Below are positions 11,426-25,391 of a stretch of DNA of 64,000 nucleotides, piece by piece (positions within the stretch are counted from its first letter, which is position 1; each line of letters starts with the position of its first letter). Origin of the DNA: Chionis minor (lineage: Eukaryota > Chordata > Aves > Charadriiformes > Chionididae); NCBI GenBank assembly GCA_013398295.1, contig VZSF01003481.1:281657-345656 (forward strand), in the 5' to 3' direction. A program made the translations under genes and the position numbers. The notes beneath the pieces were generated by a model. That model saw only the letters and a list, made by a program, of their open reading frames with translations, searched no databases and was not told the DNA's origin.

Positions 11426-14400
11426 ATTGGAAGGGGAGGGATGCAAATGAGTAAAGAAATAATAAAATATACCCACCTGCTCGGAACTGTCTTCTTATAA
11501 TCAGTGTTCTCCTGTGTTTCGTTGTTTTGTCTTTGTCTCATTGTCATTGCCTTTCATTCTTATCTGCGGGCAGCACCTCTAGCCCGGAGGTCTCTCACGC
11601 TTCTTGTTTTCTTTGTTCTCAGTTTATTTCTTTTGGTTTGGGGGCAGCTTGGGGTGGGGGGAGTTTCTTGAGTCCCCGCGTAGCTCGCTTGTTCCTGTGC
11701 CAGTGACATGACATTTATCTCCTACAGAAATTTTTCCTCCTTCAGTGACATTATATTGCTCTGTCAGTGCAATATGGTGCTGACTACATGTTGTACCTCT
11801 CCATGCTGGTGGATTTGCATGTCTTTCTCACCCCACATCTGCTTTACAGTATCAGGTTATCTGTCTGAGTCAGACTTCTCACTTCTCAGTGCCTGTTCCT
11901 GTTTTTTTTCCCCATGTATTCCTAATGTGGGTATATGCACCACAGCTGTGGCTAGTTCTTCTGGACCTTGAAGTGCTATGAATTTTTACTGTTCCAGCAA
12001 ATGATATTTCATTAGCATGTGTGAAATGGATGGTAGGAAGCATTTCCCTCCTTCACCCCCGTTCTTACACTCTTATTCCCTTCACTACATCTGGCATCCC
12101 TGTCTGCATGTTTATAATATACATAGTACAAGCAGAGTAATTTTAGGCAAGGACAAATTTCCACCATATGTTCATGTCCTTCTACTAAGATAACTGAAAT
12201 AAACAGGCTCCGGGAGTAATTTAATTCCCAACATGTAATGGATTTATGTTTAGGATTAGAGCAAAAAACTGTAACTGCGATAACTTTGTGGTAATTGTGA
12301 TAGTATCTTGTGTAACTTCATCTATCTGAGTAATTGTCTAATGATCAGTCTATAATTTTGTCATCTGCTCCCTAATTTTCATTTTTTGTCCCTCCCTGCT
12401 TTCCCCTGTAAGCTTTTGACTCCTGTGGAATCATCTTGGTTGGTGTGCTTGCCTTAGATCAGAATTCTTAATCGGGTAAAGACGTTAGGAGAGAGATGTG
12501 CTCCAAGACCAGGAGAGAATACTTACAGCTGATTTTGCTGTCATACTCCTGTTTTCTGACATCTTCCACCTCACTAGGCAATTCCTTTATTTCATTTATA
12601 TTTCTCCACATTTTCTGACTTGGGATTTTTTTCCCGCATACCGTGAACGTGCATAGACTGCAACTCGCATGTGGTCTTCTTCGGGCAGACTTTGTGTCCA
12701 CTGCATTTCCACTAGGCAAAGCCATTAAGTTGCTTGTAATTATGACAGAATTGTTCTAAGTGGGAGGAGCAAATGGGGAATTGTGATACCCAGGCTGGCT
12801 GGCTAAGCTGCCTTTTAACATTTATTTTAAACTAATTTAAAATGGATCCATATGAATTTTAACTTAGGTAAAATCATAAAAAGGTTATTCAAGAAGATGA
12901 TAAAGTGTTGTTTTCCTAGTATGTTGATTACTTTTGTACTTTTCATATGAAAATAATGAGAAGCATTTTAAAAAGAGTGCCTTTTAGTGTTTTTCAAGGT
13001 TTAAAAATACATGAAATGCAGCTTCTCAGTGTGTATTCCTAATAAGTCATGCTTTTATTCTGTTTTTAAATATCCAAGTCTTAAATAATTTGAAAAATCT
13101 CATTGCCTAAGTCTTAGATTTAAAAAAAAAAGAAGTGTGCTGTTTACAGTAGTTAAAATAATAGTCTGTTAGCTGGGTGTGTAACACATGAGAAAATTTC
13201 GGTCATTCTGTAACCTATGTTTCTGTGTTTTATCTCTGCTGAAAATGAACGTGGTCACCTTGATGTTGGCCAAGTTGCCAGCGTAGCGATGGTTGCTCTT
13301 AAATGGCATTCAGTGAGTCCGGGCAAAGTTTCCTCCATAATAAAGATACAATTTCCTGAAGTTTTATCGAAGACTAGCTAAAAAAAAAATTAGTCTCTGT
13401 GACCTCTTTCTCGTAAAACCTGCAGTTAGTGCTAAAGTAGTTGAAAACCTCGCTTGTGATTCATGTGTGAGAGGGGGTGGATAAGGGTCAGAGAAGCCAA
13501 GGAAAGCTCCACCGTCTGCAGGCACTGGCATTGCCCGCTGCCCCTGCCTTTCTTCCATGCTGTGGGATGTCCTACTGTTTTATCCTGGTCATTACACAGA
13601 ACGATGTGTTGATGTATCCGAACATCTCTGAGTGAACGTAACACCTTGTTTGACTCTGTATTATTCACACAAGAAGAATATAATATAATTTTCATTGAAT
13701 ACTTAAATCAGCAGTTATTCCACATGATTTATGACTTCTATTTGCTGTTTAGCAAAACCTCAGACTTGAAAAATCCTACTTAATTTTTTGTATTTTATGT
13801 ATGCAAATAGATTTTTTTTTTTAAATAGTCGTCGTTTCCTGGCTATTTCCTCTTGGCTCTTGATTTTCATGTATAGTTAGCATAATCACAATAATTAGTG
13901 TAATTTAACATAAATGTCGGGTAAAAAATAATTCCTCTGGATTATGGTGCCCCTCCATACTCAGTTGATGTCAGGACCCTGTTTGGTTAAGGCTTAGTCA
14001 TATTTTTACAGTATTCTGTGTGTTGCTACTTGCTTACTTGGTATGTCTTTGTATGATCCTTGTCTATATTGCTAATGCTTTCTCAAAAATGTCTGTTTTT
14101 GAAGTTCGGAACTTTCTGCATGCTTGAAAGAAGTAAATCAATTTATAAATTAGTGGCTTGGGGTTTTTTTCCTTTAATTTAACAGTGATAGAATAGGACA
14201 AAACATTTGTCTAGTTTGGGGATGGGGAGGAAGGATTTTGGACTGCCTGTGGTTAGTTACTACAACATTATTTGTTTCCTCTATTGTACTAGATAAAATC
14301 TGTTGCAGTAGTCTTGAGTCCTATCTATTATTAATCACTGAAGATGTCATGTGAAAGAAAGTAATTTATCTTAACTCTGCAGCACTGTGCAGGTAAATTT

Positions 14401-15758
14401 TACTTAGCCCACTTGTCGATACTGTTAAGAATACTATTTTGTGAAGTCTAGAAATGTTTGTACCAGAAATACAGAAGCAAAATTGGGTATGTATAACATT
14501 ACTATTACTGTTGATGCATTCTCTGTCATGATATGGCATTCACTTAGCAGTGCACCTGTGAGCCAAACCTCATTATTTTTGACTTGTAAACTCTGCAAGT
14601 TTCACCCAGGTGATGTTTGCATTTTTTTGCATTGTAAGGAAGCTTTGGCAGTAGGTTGTACATCATGATGGACTTCCAGGTGACATTGGTAGCATCAGCT
14701 ATCAGTTTGACCGAAACACTTTATTTATGCTGGGTTACCTCCTCTCAGGCTATAACGTGTGTGTTCTAGGTATGTATTTGTGTTTGTTGATGTCTTTTTG
14801 AAGCAGGTTAGCTTTTTTTCTGTGAATCAAATTGAGAGGAGAATACGCTGGTTTGGATGTATTGAATTGTTATGATCTTCCCTTTGTTGTGTTCTAGTTT
14901 CTCTGTGCTTTTGAAAAAGTACTTGAAATTTGGCACCAAGCTGGTCTTTAGCCGTTCCTATAAAACTTCACTCGAGTTTGTCTGATTCACAAATCATTGG
15001 CAGACATGGAATTTGGTCGCTTTCAGTACAAGTTTGTTATACTTCAGATATAGTCCCTAACTGAATTCTTAGAAGAACCTGTCTAGTGTGGGCACATTGC
15101 GCTGTTGAGAGGAGAACGGTGATTTCTGAGCTGTGAACACTTTGAATGAAAGGAAGAAACTGTGTTCCTAGCTTTGCCGCTAGCAGGTCGGGCATCCTCT
15201 GTGAGGAAGCTGCTTTGTTTAGATCCAGAGATGGTGACGGATGACAGCAAGGATCTCGAGCACAGCTGCCCTTCTTTCAGGCGGCAAGGGTTTTGAAAGC
15301 TCTTGGACTATACAGCTGGATAGGTGGTGGCCCAGCTCTTCTGCAAAAAGTTCAAGACCAGCAATAGCCAGGAAAACACGGCTTGTTGTTCTGTGATTCG
15401 GAGTCCTACACAGTGTGTGCACAGGTGAGGGCTGAATTAAGCTTGCTTAGGGAATTTAGCCATTGTTGGTTGTTGTAACTATTTCTGCTAGATAAACTTT
15501 GTTCCTTTCTGAGGAGGTTTTGTTATGTAGATGTGTGTGCTAATTTACGGTAGTTGAATTTTGAAAAGATGTGACTTCTAAGTCAGCTTCCAAGATGGTA
15601 CTAAAGAGTTTTTTTCAACCGTCCAGAAGTTAAATATGTTTTGAGAGTTTCAGATACTTTAGCTCTGAAGATAGAGCGGGCATCTGTAAAGATTGTTTTC
15701 AGATGAAATATAGTAGAAATAAATTTGATCTTTTTTAAATCTCATCCGTCTCTGATGA

Positions 15759-15797
15759 GTGTGTATGCATACATATGTACGTACACATGCACACACG
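15759..15797. repeat. 39-nt uninterrupted alternating purine-pyrimidine tract
   Basis: Every step from 15759 to 15797 alternates purine and pyrimidine, mixing GT, AT, GC, AC and CG. It is also roughly self-complementary around its centre (TGTACGTACA). It is a Z-DNA and cruciform candidate in an intron. Confidence 0.75.
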
Positions 15798-18700
15798 ATG
15801 AGATATGCCTGCGGTAAGTTGGTAAGAAGAGCTGTGCACGCTGCAGAGGCTTTCAGGAAACATTAAGGGTCAAAGCAGTCCCTTGGGAATAGCAAGTGGA
15901 CCCAGCCTGCTGATGGAAAGCTGCCACATCTCCATGTCTTCTGGCATTTCCTTATATAAGTGGTCAGCTCAGGACCAAAAATTGGCAGGGTTGACACAAA
16001 GTAGATTATGTTAAAGGCATCCTGAATTTGTGGCTCCCTCTTCATCTCATTAATTTGCATTATAATTTCTGTACAATTTAAGTTGTATTCGATTTTCTTA
16101 CATCCAGAATCAGCAAAAGCAGCGCAGTAAGCATCGCTTGCCTCCACAAGGATTAATTTCTCCTCCTCCCTCCTCTTCCCTGTTCCAGTTTTGCTTTCCT
16201 AGTAAGAATTACAACTAGAGCTCTAGGTTTTTGTGCTTGGGCCATAAATATAACTTTTCTGCTTGGACTACTGAATGGATTACATTTATGTACATCAAAG
16301 TTATGTAACTTTGTTTGGAGAGATTACTCTTTCCCTTTCCAAATATTCCGTCAGCCACTCTGCAAGTAATCATTGCTGCACAACACATGAAAATTCTCAA
16401 AAATATGACTCATCCTTTGTGTGCCTCTTTCCAGGGTAATGTCATAAATTTTAAACAGTCCTGTTTAAATAATTTAGGATAGGAATATATTGTGTTTCAT
16501 GCTTATGACAGCGGGCATAAGTTTTATTGATTATTTTTATTTTAAGGACTTTTTATTATAATCCAGGAAAATCAAAGATGGCATTAACAAATGTAAACAG
16601 TACATTAAAAGGTTTTTCCTTCCAATATGTGCTAAAACAGATGTTAATATGAAGGATACGTGATCTTAATAAATCCCTTTCTGCCTGCTTGCTGTTTGTT
16701 ACAGATCTGAAAGTGTTTGCATTTTAGGAACAGAGATTTTATACAGCACAGAAATATAGTTTTATTTTTAATATAAAACAGTAGAAGTAATAGCAAAAGC
16801 TTAAGAGAACGTCAGACTGTCTTTTCAGTACCACATATGGATCTATCTATGTACCCTCTATTAACATTTAAACACAAAAGGATGCATACTTACATCTCTG
16901 CAAGATGATTCAAAAATTGACTGCTCTTTTAGATGGCTACCATTAGTTTGTGATTGTGTAATAGTCTAATAACTTTCTTAGTAATTTTGATTTTTTTAAA
17001 TTTAAATATTTGGAATTTTTTCACTATTAGGCTATCATTTATTGCAATAACATTGAATATTTACAGAACCCAAGTATAGCTGTTGCTTTCTGTCATGACT
17101 TCTGTATTTATTTTTTGAAGTAAAAGAGCCTGTACTTGACAAATTAATCAAAACAACTTTCAGTGTGGACGGCAACGTTAAGAAGTGTAGTAAGCAGTCG
17201 ACTTGGATGGCATTTTACTGGTTCCAGTGTTTTACCGAGCTGATCTGGCTCACTGCACCAAACGATGCCTGCAGCCTTTCAGAACCCTCAATGATGCTGC
17301 TTTTTCCTTTGATAATAGGACTTGCACATCTATTTCTGTGGACTTGACAGAAGCTTTCAGCTTAGTTCATTAAATTTTTACAGCGAAAGCTGAAGTCAGT
17401 TGGATTCTTAGACAGTTGAGAGGTTTAGGAAGAATAGTTTTCTACCATGGAGCTATAATTTTGAAAGTATATGATCTCCATCCTCCCTTCTCTGCAGTTG
17501 ATACCCTTAAGAGGTAGATTTTTCATTAAATAGTGCTGAGAGGATTGTTCCTACTTGTTCAAATTAAGTACATCTACCATCTCTATAATTGTATATAGAA
17601 GGTTCCTATTTGAAAAGAAAATGAAGGTTACAAACTCAAGCACCCAAAAACTTGCAGATAGACACAACCTGAATTCAGCCTTCTTACGCTGTTGGGTATA
17701 GTGATTAATTACATGATTTTGGGTTATGTTTCTGTAGGTTTCCTTGCCAGTTTCAGTTCACAGAATGGACTGTGTCCACTTAGGGAGCTACTATTCAATA
17801 TTTGCTTTCCACCTCTTTGTTCAGTGATAGACTTACGCCTTGTTTTCAGCACACTATTCAGACTATTTTGAATTAATGAACTAACGTGGTTTTTTTCTCT
17901 GGTGCCCATCATGATAGTATCTGAGTGTTTCACAGATGTAATTATGTTTCACAACATCCTTGTGAGATAAGAGGTTGGTATAATCTCCCCTTTCTAGGAG
18001 ATCATGAAGTTGAAGCACAGAGAGAATAAAACCCAAAAGTCCTGTTATTACTGAAGGTGCAGACTGAATCAGCTGGGACTGCGTTATCTCAGCGCTTTCT
18101 CATACTGTACAGTTAATCTTTCGAAACCACAACTTCCATTTGCACCCGTGAGTGTTCACTGTTGACTACAAATGAGCCTGAATCACAAGTCAGGCACTTG
18201 GACAAATGCTTAAAGCTGAGAAGCTGGGCTTAAATGACTTTCCTTACACTGCAGAGGAACTCTAGGAGAGATGCAAGTAAAATCCATTTCTCTAAGGCAC
18301 TATTCACCTTATCTAACCACAAGAGTAGACCCTCTGTCCTTGGCAGCCTCAGCATCCTTCATCACACACCTTTCCCAGTTTGCATCGAAGCGGCTGAGGG
18401 ATGGCGTAGGCAGCAGCAGCCTTTTTTCTCCTGCCACTGCCGAGCGGTTCAGTTCCCTGCACTGAATGCACAAGAGGTCCCACAGCAATGTAGTGCAGTG
18501 TGTTTTCTGCAAAGACTTGATCATTAATGCATACGCACAATGGGGCAGATCAGGTCGCCGGAACAGTCTTATTTTTGACATCTCCGAACTTTGCTTGACT
18601 TCACAACCTTAAAACTATTCACTTAGTGGAAGCTGGGGTTTGAGGCATGGGGCGGGGGTGTGACCTAGTTTTGTATCATGGGGTTGTAGATGTTAATCTT

Positions 18701-21700
18701 TTGGCTTTTAGAACAAATTAACATTTCTAAACAGATTATTCCATATAATTTGATGTTTTCATCCATGTAAGACAGGCAAAGTTGAAACTGTTATCTTTAC
18801 CCTTTGGGATAATAAAGTGAATGACTGCATTAGGAGGTCACTGAATTCAGTATAGACCATTCCTATAGTGGCATGTGGTGTTTTGCCTGGTGAGTTTTAC
18901 ATGTGTTTGCTGACAGCAAAAAATTGAAAGTCTGAAAATTTTTCAGGTTGAAGAGCAGAAAGTACCAAAGGGACTTGGGGGAAAACAATATGATGATCCA
19001 AGCTTTAGTTCCTGCTTTGCCTTCATTGATTTGTTCACTAGAAATTATTTGTGCAGTTCTGGGTCCTCCACCGGTCCTAAACTGAGAATTGATTTGGGTT
19101 TGTCTTGTGGGGTACGATCAGTCAAATGGACCGAGTTCAAAAACTTAATTGCCTCCATCTCTTATGTTGCAGCTAAATCTCCCCGTGCTCTCTTCCCCCA
19201 GCCCTACCCACATGGAGAGCAGCTGCCGAATTCCATTCTGTAAAATAATATGGAACAGCCTAACAATTACAGTAATTCTATGTTGACTACCTTGGTAGTC
19301 TTAAAATTTGAATTAGGGAAAAAGTTAAACTGGAAGGATGGGGGAAGAAGAGTGGGCCCTGTTTACCAGGAGGCTGGGTTGCTCTGAGTGCCCTTCTGGG
19401 TTCGCCTGCTTGACATCTTCTATGCTGCAATGCCATGTTGTCCTTTGCTGGTTTTTTCCACTGTCACTTTTCACTTTATTTTCCCTGTAACTGTCTAATC
19501 AGCTCCTGTTCTTCCTCGCAAGTCTTTTCTTGATCTCCCTTGGTGGTTTCCAGCCATGTGTTTTTTAGTGAACTTTGAATTTTGAGGGGCAGAGATGAGG
19601 GGCAGTATGTTTTTCTTGCTGCAGTTCATGCTCTGAAAATCCCAGCTCTCTGCCGCTTGACTCTTATACTGGACTTCAGTCTGAGTCTGCCCCAGGTATT
19701 TTCCCCATCCCTTCTCCTAAGATAATCTGTTGCCTTCCTACTCTTTTTACTCCCTGCTTAGTTTCTAGCCTTTCCCTGGTGTGCTCTGATTCCAGCTCTG
19801 ACTTACGATCTTTTACCCAGTTTTCAGTTTTCTACTGGTCTAACATCAACCTTCCTTTCCAGTGGTGGTCTCTCTTTCAGGCTTCTTTTCCCAAATTGCT
19901 CTTCCTTGTAGCTGGTCCTTGTCCCCTCTGCCATCTTTCACTGATTGGTATCAGTAGGGGAGATGATGTCTGTGAAGGAGAGGGACCAGGAGAAGTTCCC
20001 TGCTGGCATGCTTGGAAGAGACCCAGCTTTGGTCTGAGCAGCGAGAGCTGTGACTACAGAGAAAGCTATTCTCGGCCTCAGTTAGAGCATGTCCAGTGTG
20101 TAATCCTCAGGAAATTAAGTTGCAGAGAATGTGCAAACTGCATTTATTTCCAAGAGCTTTTAGCTTTCTGGAATGGAAAAAGTTTTACCCCAGCCAAAAG
20201 GAAAAAAGAAGCACTATCTTCTCCCCAGATTTTTAGATTCTTCTCCAGAGTATAGAGTTATTAGAGCTTCTACAAGGAATAATAGTTTATTGTGACTAAA
20301 ACTGTATTAATCTGTGATTTTTTGTTTTCATAAACAGACAAACAGTGATTTTTCTTTCATTGCAAGTTTTTGTGGACATTGTGTGCGTGTCGATCCGTGT
20401 GCTTAAACTGAGACTGCTAACATGTCATATGGACCGATGAAGGCCTGGCAAAGTTATCAGCTGTGTGAAGTCAGATCTACTAATGGAGATCCCATAATAA
20501 TGCACATTCAACAATCTAGAGGCTAATTTGATTGGAGTTTCAGATGAAAGCTATGCATGTAAAGTGACTTTGACACAGATGTTTACAAATACTAAAATAT
20601 ATTTGATCATTTGCATTTCTGTTTAAAAATAATTTTGGATGTAAAACAATGATGTGTTTTTCAAAGAAAATATTCCTGCTTGAAATATCAGTCTTTCGGT
20701 GAGCTTGTTAATGATGCTGATGTGTACAAGACAGATTGCACATTATACATTTTGTGTTTAAAAGAAGTGCACGAAGCACTTGATTGTAATCAAGTGGCTG
20801 AAATGTAATCCCAGCTGTCATTGATTCCTATGGTTTTAGGGCAAGTCGGCTCGACTCTTGCTGGTTGTGCTCCTCCTAGAAGTGCTGTAGAGAAGAGTTA
20901 TATACTTCTCCGTCTTCGAGGCACACTAATATACATGTTGGTTTAGTATTAAGTTTATCATTAGACTGAAATTGCTTTGCAAATGAAGGATGATGTTATC
21001 TCTGTCTCATATTTCATTAAATATTCCTGGGATATCTTAGGAATGTTTAACATACAGATCTCTCATATGGAACAAGACATTTAACTACTATGTAAACATC
21101 TGTTCTTTAAATGTTATGAATTAATTTGATTAAGGAAGTTTTTGATTACTTCCTTTACTCGGAAGACGGAGCTCATGCTGGCTCTGCGGAGCAGGTCGAT
21201 GGCACACGTGCAGAGTGGCCGTAGAGGCTGCAGCAGGGTGCTGCCATCGAGTTTTGGCTGTGATTCATTCAGAGCCCGCATCTCCTTTTACCTCAGTCCA
21301 GATTTTTGGCTCTGCATACCTGTCTTTTTAATTCCTTAGCACCATAGAGCACGACTTGAATCAAAGTTGTCTTCTTTAAATTGTAATTTTTGCACTTCAA
21401 CAGTACTTTTTCTTTGGTGGATTCAGAGCGGTTGAGGGAAAACTCCCCGTTGTTCCGTACACACTTACAACATGGAAGCTCAGCTACGGAGGTGCTGGGT
21501 AGCTTGACAGGGCTTGTGGTTTCAAAATCACTCCAACCTAGCAGTAGGTGCCACATAAAAAGGGGCAGCCTCCCAGTCTCCTTGCTCCGAACCGCGCATA
21601 TCCCGTCCCTGTATTGAGCGTGGTTGCTGATGGGACTGGTTGAGCTGGCGTGCTGCAGCTGGTGGGTGAGAGGCAGAAGGGGAGAGGAAAGGAAGGGAGA

Positions 21701-24700
21701 GCTCCTGGGCCCTCGGCTGGAGTTAAGCCATCCATTAAACCACACCTCGGGCTGAGGTGGCTAGTGCCCTGCTCACTGGAGCATGCCCCGCTCCGTAAGG
21801 TAACACGTATTTACAGGGCCGGAATAATATAATATAATCGACTGGAAACGCATGTTTGAGTTACCTCTTGTCATCTTTCATAACGCAGTTGCTCTCTTGG
21901 TGCATTGGGAGTAACCTAATGCACTTAATCAATGCATTTTCTCTAAATACCCGCTCATCAGAAACTGGTTAAACTAGTTTGCCATTGGAATGCACCCCCA
22001 TCCCCTTTCCTGGATCCTGTCCCGCTTTCTGTAAATCATCACCTTCCCCAGGCTGCTGAAACTTTTCCTCATATCAACTAGGCTGTGGTTTATATCTTGA
22101 AACTTAAGCCCTTGCTTTCTCAACCAGAGAGAGAAAGCTTTTATTTTGTGGAAGCTTTTCGAAGCCTTTATTAGCCAGGTCTTTAAAGTTCCCAAGCCCT
22201 TCGTTCTGGGAGGAAAGACATGTCACTTGCTAGGGTTTCTTCATGGTTAAAGAAACCAGGCTGGGCAGTTTGCTATTTGGGATAAATGAGTGGGCATGAT
22301 TTCCTGATCTTTCTCTAACTATGTTGTACACATAGTTCCTGTTACTTATTATTTTTAGCCTAAACTGATTAACAGCAGAGCTCAGAATTTACAGTTGCAG
22401 TTTATCTTCCAGAATCTCAGCAAACCCAGCTCTATTTAAGATACTGTCCACGGTCAGTGAGTGGCAAGGGTTTTACTGTTGAAACTGTTGCTCTCTGTAA
22501 CCCCTGCATCAAACACTGAACTTAGTGCCTGCGCCGACCATACCAGTCTCATTTTAATTCCCGAAAAGTTCCTCGCACTGTATTTACTGAATTTGGGTAG
22601 TCTGCTATTGCACTGAAGTAAATCTTTGAAGTTAAATAGGTGTGATGCTGAATAGAAACAAAAATGACAAGATAAAAAGAAGGTTGAATGCAAGTGCCTG
22701 ATCAGCGCTGTTGGTGAACAGGTTTAGGTTATCCATTCAAGGAAGTTCTATGGAAGATAATTTTGAGAGGTTATAATTATTTTTACATTAAAATGTTTAT
22801 TTTTTTTTAAATTATACTTTTAACACTTTTGTCTGAAACGCTACTGTAGTTATAGGTAAAAGGAAAATATATTATGTAACACAGAAACAAATCATTATTG
22901 GATATTTTTGTAAACAGTAATTATGATAATTTAGAAGACAAATTGAGGGAAGAAATCTGAGCATTGCAGAGGCTGTTATTCTTCAGTTTTCCCATAGGAA
23001 CTTGGTAGTATTACATGGAATATTGGTACCCAGTTTGCTTCTCACTGGGGGCAGGTTGCTTTGGAAATCCTTTTTGGCAAAAGTCAGTATTACATAATGC
23101 TAGCAGCTTCCTAGCCCTGTTCCTAAATTACTGGTTTTCTTATTATTTTAAATGAAGTAGGGATAAGAAGAGTTTGAAGAATTGTTATTGACCTGAAAGT
23201 TAATGTAGTGGCAATTCAGATAACACCGTGCAGGACTCCCTGAGTAAAGGAGCAATGACCATAAAACAGATCTCAGGGGTCACCAAATTCACATGGAAGG
23301 TCAGTGGAGGAGACAAGGAGGTGGTCATTTGTTTATGATGGCTATCCTTCAAGAGAGAAGAAGAAGGTTCTGCAGTGAAATCTCCAGTTCTTGCCATAAC
23401 AGTTACTTAAAATCGTAGTACAAGGAAAGAAGTTGCTGATTAAGAGAATCAGTTTGAAAAGCAAAGAGGAAACAATCTTGTATTTATCTTGTTGAATCAG
23501 TTGCCAGTTAGAAACTCAATAGAGAATTAAATTAGTCTTTTGTATTTTCAGCAATGTATGGGTTTTTCTCTCTTTCCCCCTGCCCCCTGCCAAGCTCCTC
23601 CAAATTTTATCACTTGTGATTACTGAAGATCCAGTAGAGCTCTTGTACCTTTTTGCAAAACTGCAAGGATTTACTCTGTCTCTCATCTACAAAGAATCCC
23701 CTACTTCTCAAAAAGAGGTGCTCTGTCCTGTTTTCTCATCCTTCTGCGATGTGCCAGTGTTCAGTGGCTGCTCTGCTGCCCCTTGCAGATGGGGGCATCT
23801 GTGACATGAAACACTACAGATGTTGGCTAATGCCCTGAAGAGACATCCACCTGTGAAAAATCCTATCTGCGTCAGGCACAGTGTTAGCTTGGAGTTCTAT
23901 ACAGACAATGAAACTTTTAGAGAGCTTTGGGAAGAAAATTCTGTTCCATAAATATAGGATTGTTCATTTCAACAACACCTTTTTAGTAAATGCTAGTCTG
24001 AAAAATTGCACTCATTTTAGGCATGTAACTTACAAGTGTTTCGTGGTTTTAAGAAAATTTGGACTTGATGTAGAAGAGATAAAGTTGCCTCTTTATTGGA
24101 CCATTACTGTGAGCAAGAGTTTACTCTTGCTGCTTCTCCTTTAAATACCAGCACACTTGGAAATTTGGAAAGGTTAGTCTGTGGTATAAGCACTTTTTTG
24201 TAACACATTTGTATAGTGTTGGATCCCAGATGGAATCAAAGGAGCAAAGCGATTTAAGCCTTTAACCAGCACGCAAGGGTATTTTAATGAAAATTAGTCT
24301 GATTCTCCCTTTGAAGCTGTGCATATCCTGAAAAGGAATGCTACAGATACTCCTTGAGGTAATGCTGGGGACTTATCTACCATTACTTATGTCAGACTGC
24401 TACCTCTTGAAAGCATGTGTTTATTCTTAATCGATATTATAATCAACTGCTGTCTGATCTGTTATGGTTTCTTAACCTTATTGACCTAAATATTACCTAT
24501 TAATATTTATATCTGTGACACCTGTAATTAGGTAAATGCTGACAAATCTAAATCAATCTAAGCCTGGTAACAACATTTGAGTTGCTGCAAACTCAAGAGA
24601 TGGTCTGTTTCAAGATTTGCACAATTACTTATTTTTAAAGGATATAAAGACAGCTGTTGAAGAAATCTTTTGCATTACTACGGTGATGGTTATTCTGCCA

Positions 24701-25190
24701 TTTAGTACTAATGACTTCAGCCTCAGATCTGGTTACTGGCCTCCTTTGCTCCCTTTATTAAGTTTTGTGTTCCTGTCCATGCTTCCAGAACACTGCCCAG
24801 CACCCCCAGGGTCTCACCAGGACCCTGTTTTCATTTTCTCTTATGCTTGTTTCTCTTTTGTTTTTTTCCAGCCTTTCCTTTTATTCTTTTTCCACTCTCA
24901 TAGTCTTGTATGTCAAATCAGGAGCTCGCGTACTAATGTACTAAGTAATGTGTTTTTCCTGCAAGTGCATACTTTCCAAAAACAACTTAATGGTTCCTAT
25001 TTCAGGATGAGTCCTTATGTGCTGTTCTGTCTTGGTCCAATCTTACCATAAGAGCCCAGGACAGGAAATACACCACTTTGTTTATGTAAGATGAATGCAT
25101 AGATTGTCCTTGATTTGTTTGAAATGCAAATGACTGTACGATTCATCAAGAGAAACTGAGATACTCTTTGTTATTTTATTTCCCTTTTAG

Positions 25191-25391
25191 ATGCAATGTG
25201 TTTGCCAACATCAGGGACAGCAAAGGAAGCAGCAGCTCAGGAAGAACCTGACTGCCTTGTGAAATATTTCAGTGTTGTGTGGTGTAAGGCATCAAAGAAA
25301 AAGCACAAGAAGTGGGAAGGCGATGCTGTTCTTATTACAAAAGGAAAGTCAGTCATATTAAAAGATATGGAAGGCAAAGACATTGGAAGAG
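25191..25391 (+). CDS. RAD54B: RAD54B exon 4
   Basis: The acceptor is TCCCTTTTAG|AT and the donor G|GTACTG. The exon begins with two bases of a split codon and ends with one base of a Gly codon. It encodes the RAD54B-specific block [20 protein letters not shown] and IGRG. The exon number assumes the 15-exon mammalian structure. Confidence 0.92.

Larger units (their letters stand above)
9241..25190. other. long non-coding stretch, rest of presumptive RAD54B intron 3
   Basis: About 16 kb without a recognisable gene on either strand. It contains one CR1 LINE fragment (10786-11425) and a 39-nt alternating purine-pyrimidine tract (15759-15797). The remainder is AT-rich with scattered homopolymers. 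Open frames of up to 158 codons (for example 19779-20255 on + and 21293-21745 on -) show no domain, no conserved-looking composition and no splice context, and are treated as chance. The stretch ends at the TTTTAG acceptor of RAD54B exon 4. Confidence 0.7.

Noticed and set aside
15219..15422. Minus-strand frame with protein-like run (LELFAEELGHHLSSCIVQEL)
   Set aside because: It looked like a helical-repeat fragment, but it begins with GTG, has a stop shortly upstream, and no neighbouring exon or homologue could be recognised. It may be an old pseudogene scrap; a protein search would decide.
15863..16147. 94-codon minus-strand open frame near the previous one
   Set aside because: Considered as a second exon of an antisense gene, but the two do not join through plausible splice sites in frame and neither resembles a known family.
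19779..20255. 158-codon + strand open frame
   Set aside because: The translation has no recognisable domain or low-divergence match, starts in C/T-rich sequence and lacks splice or promoter context; consistent with chance in a large intron.
21293..21745. 150-codon minus-strand open frame
   Set aside because: No family recognised, no Kozak or polyadenylation context, and overlapping frames of similar length on both strands.
1..25190. Search for RAD54B coding exons 2-3
   Set aside because: No segment resembles the conserved N-terminal start of vertebrate RAD54B with proper phase (ending one base into a codon); they are taken to lie upstream of the window.
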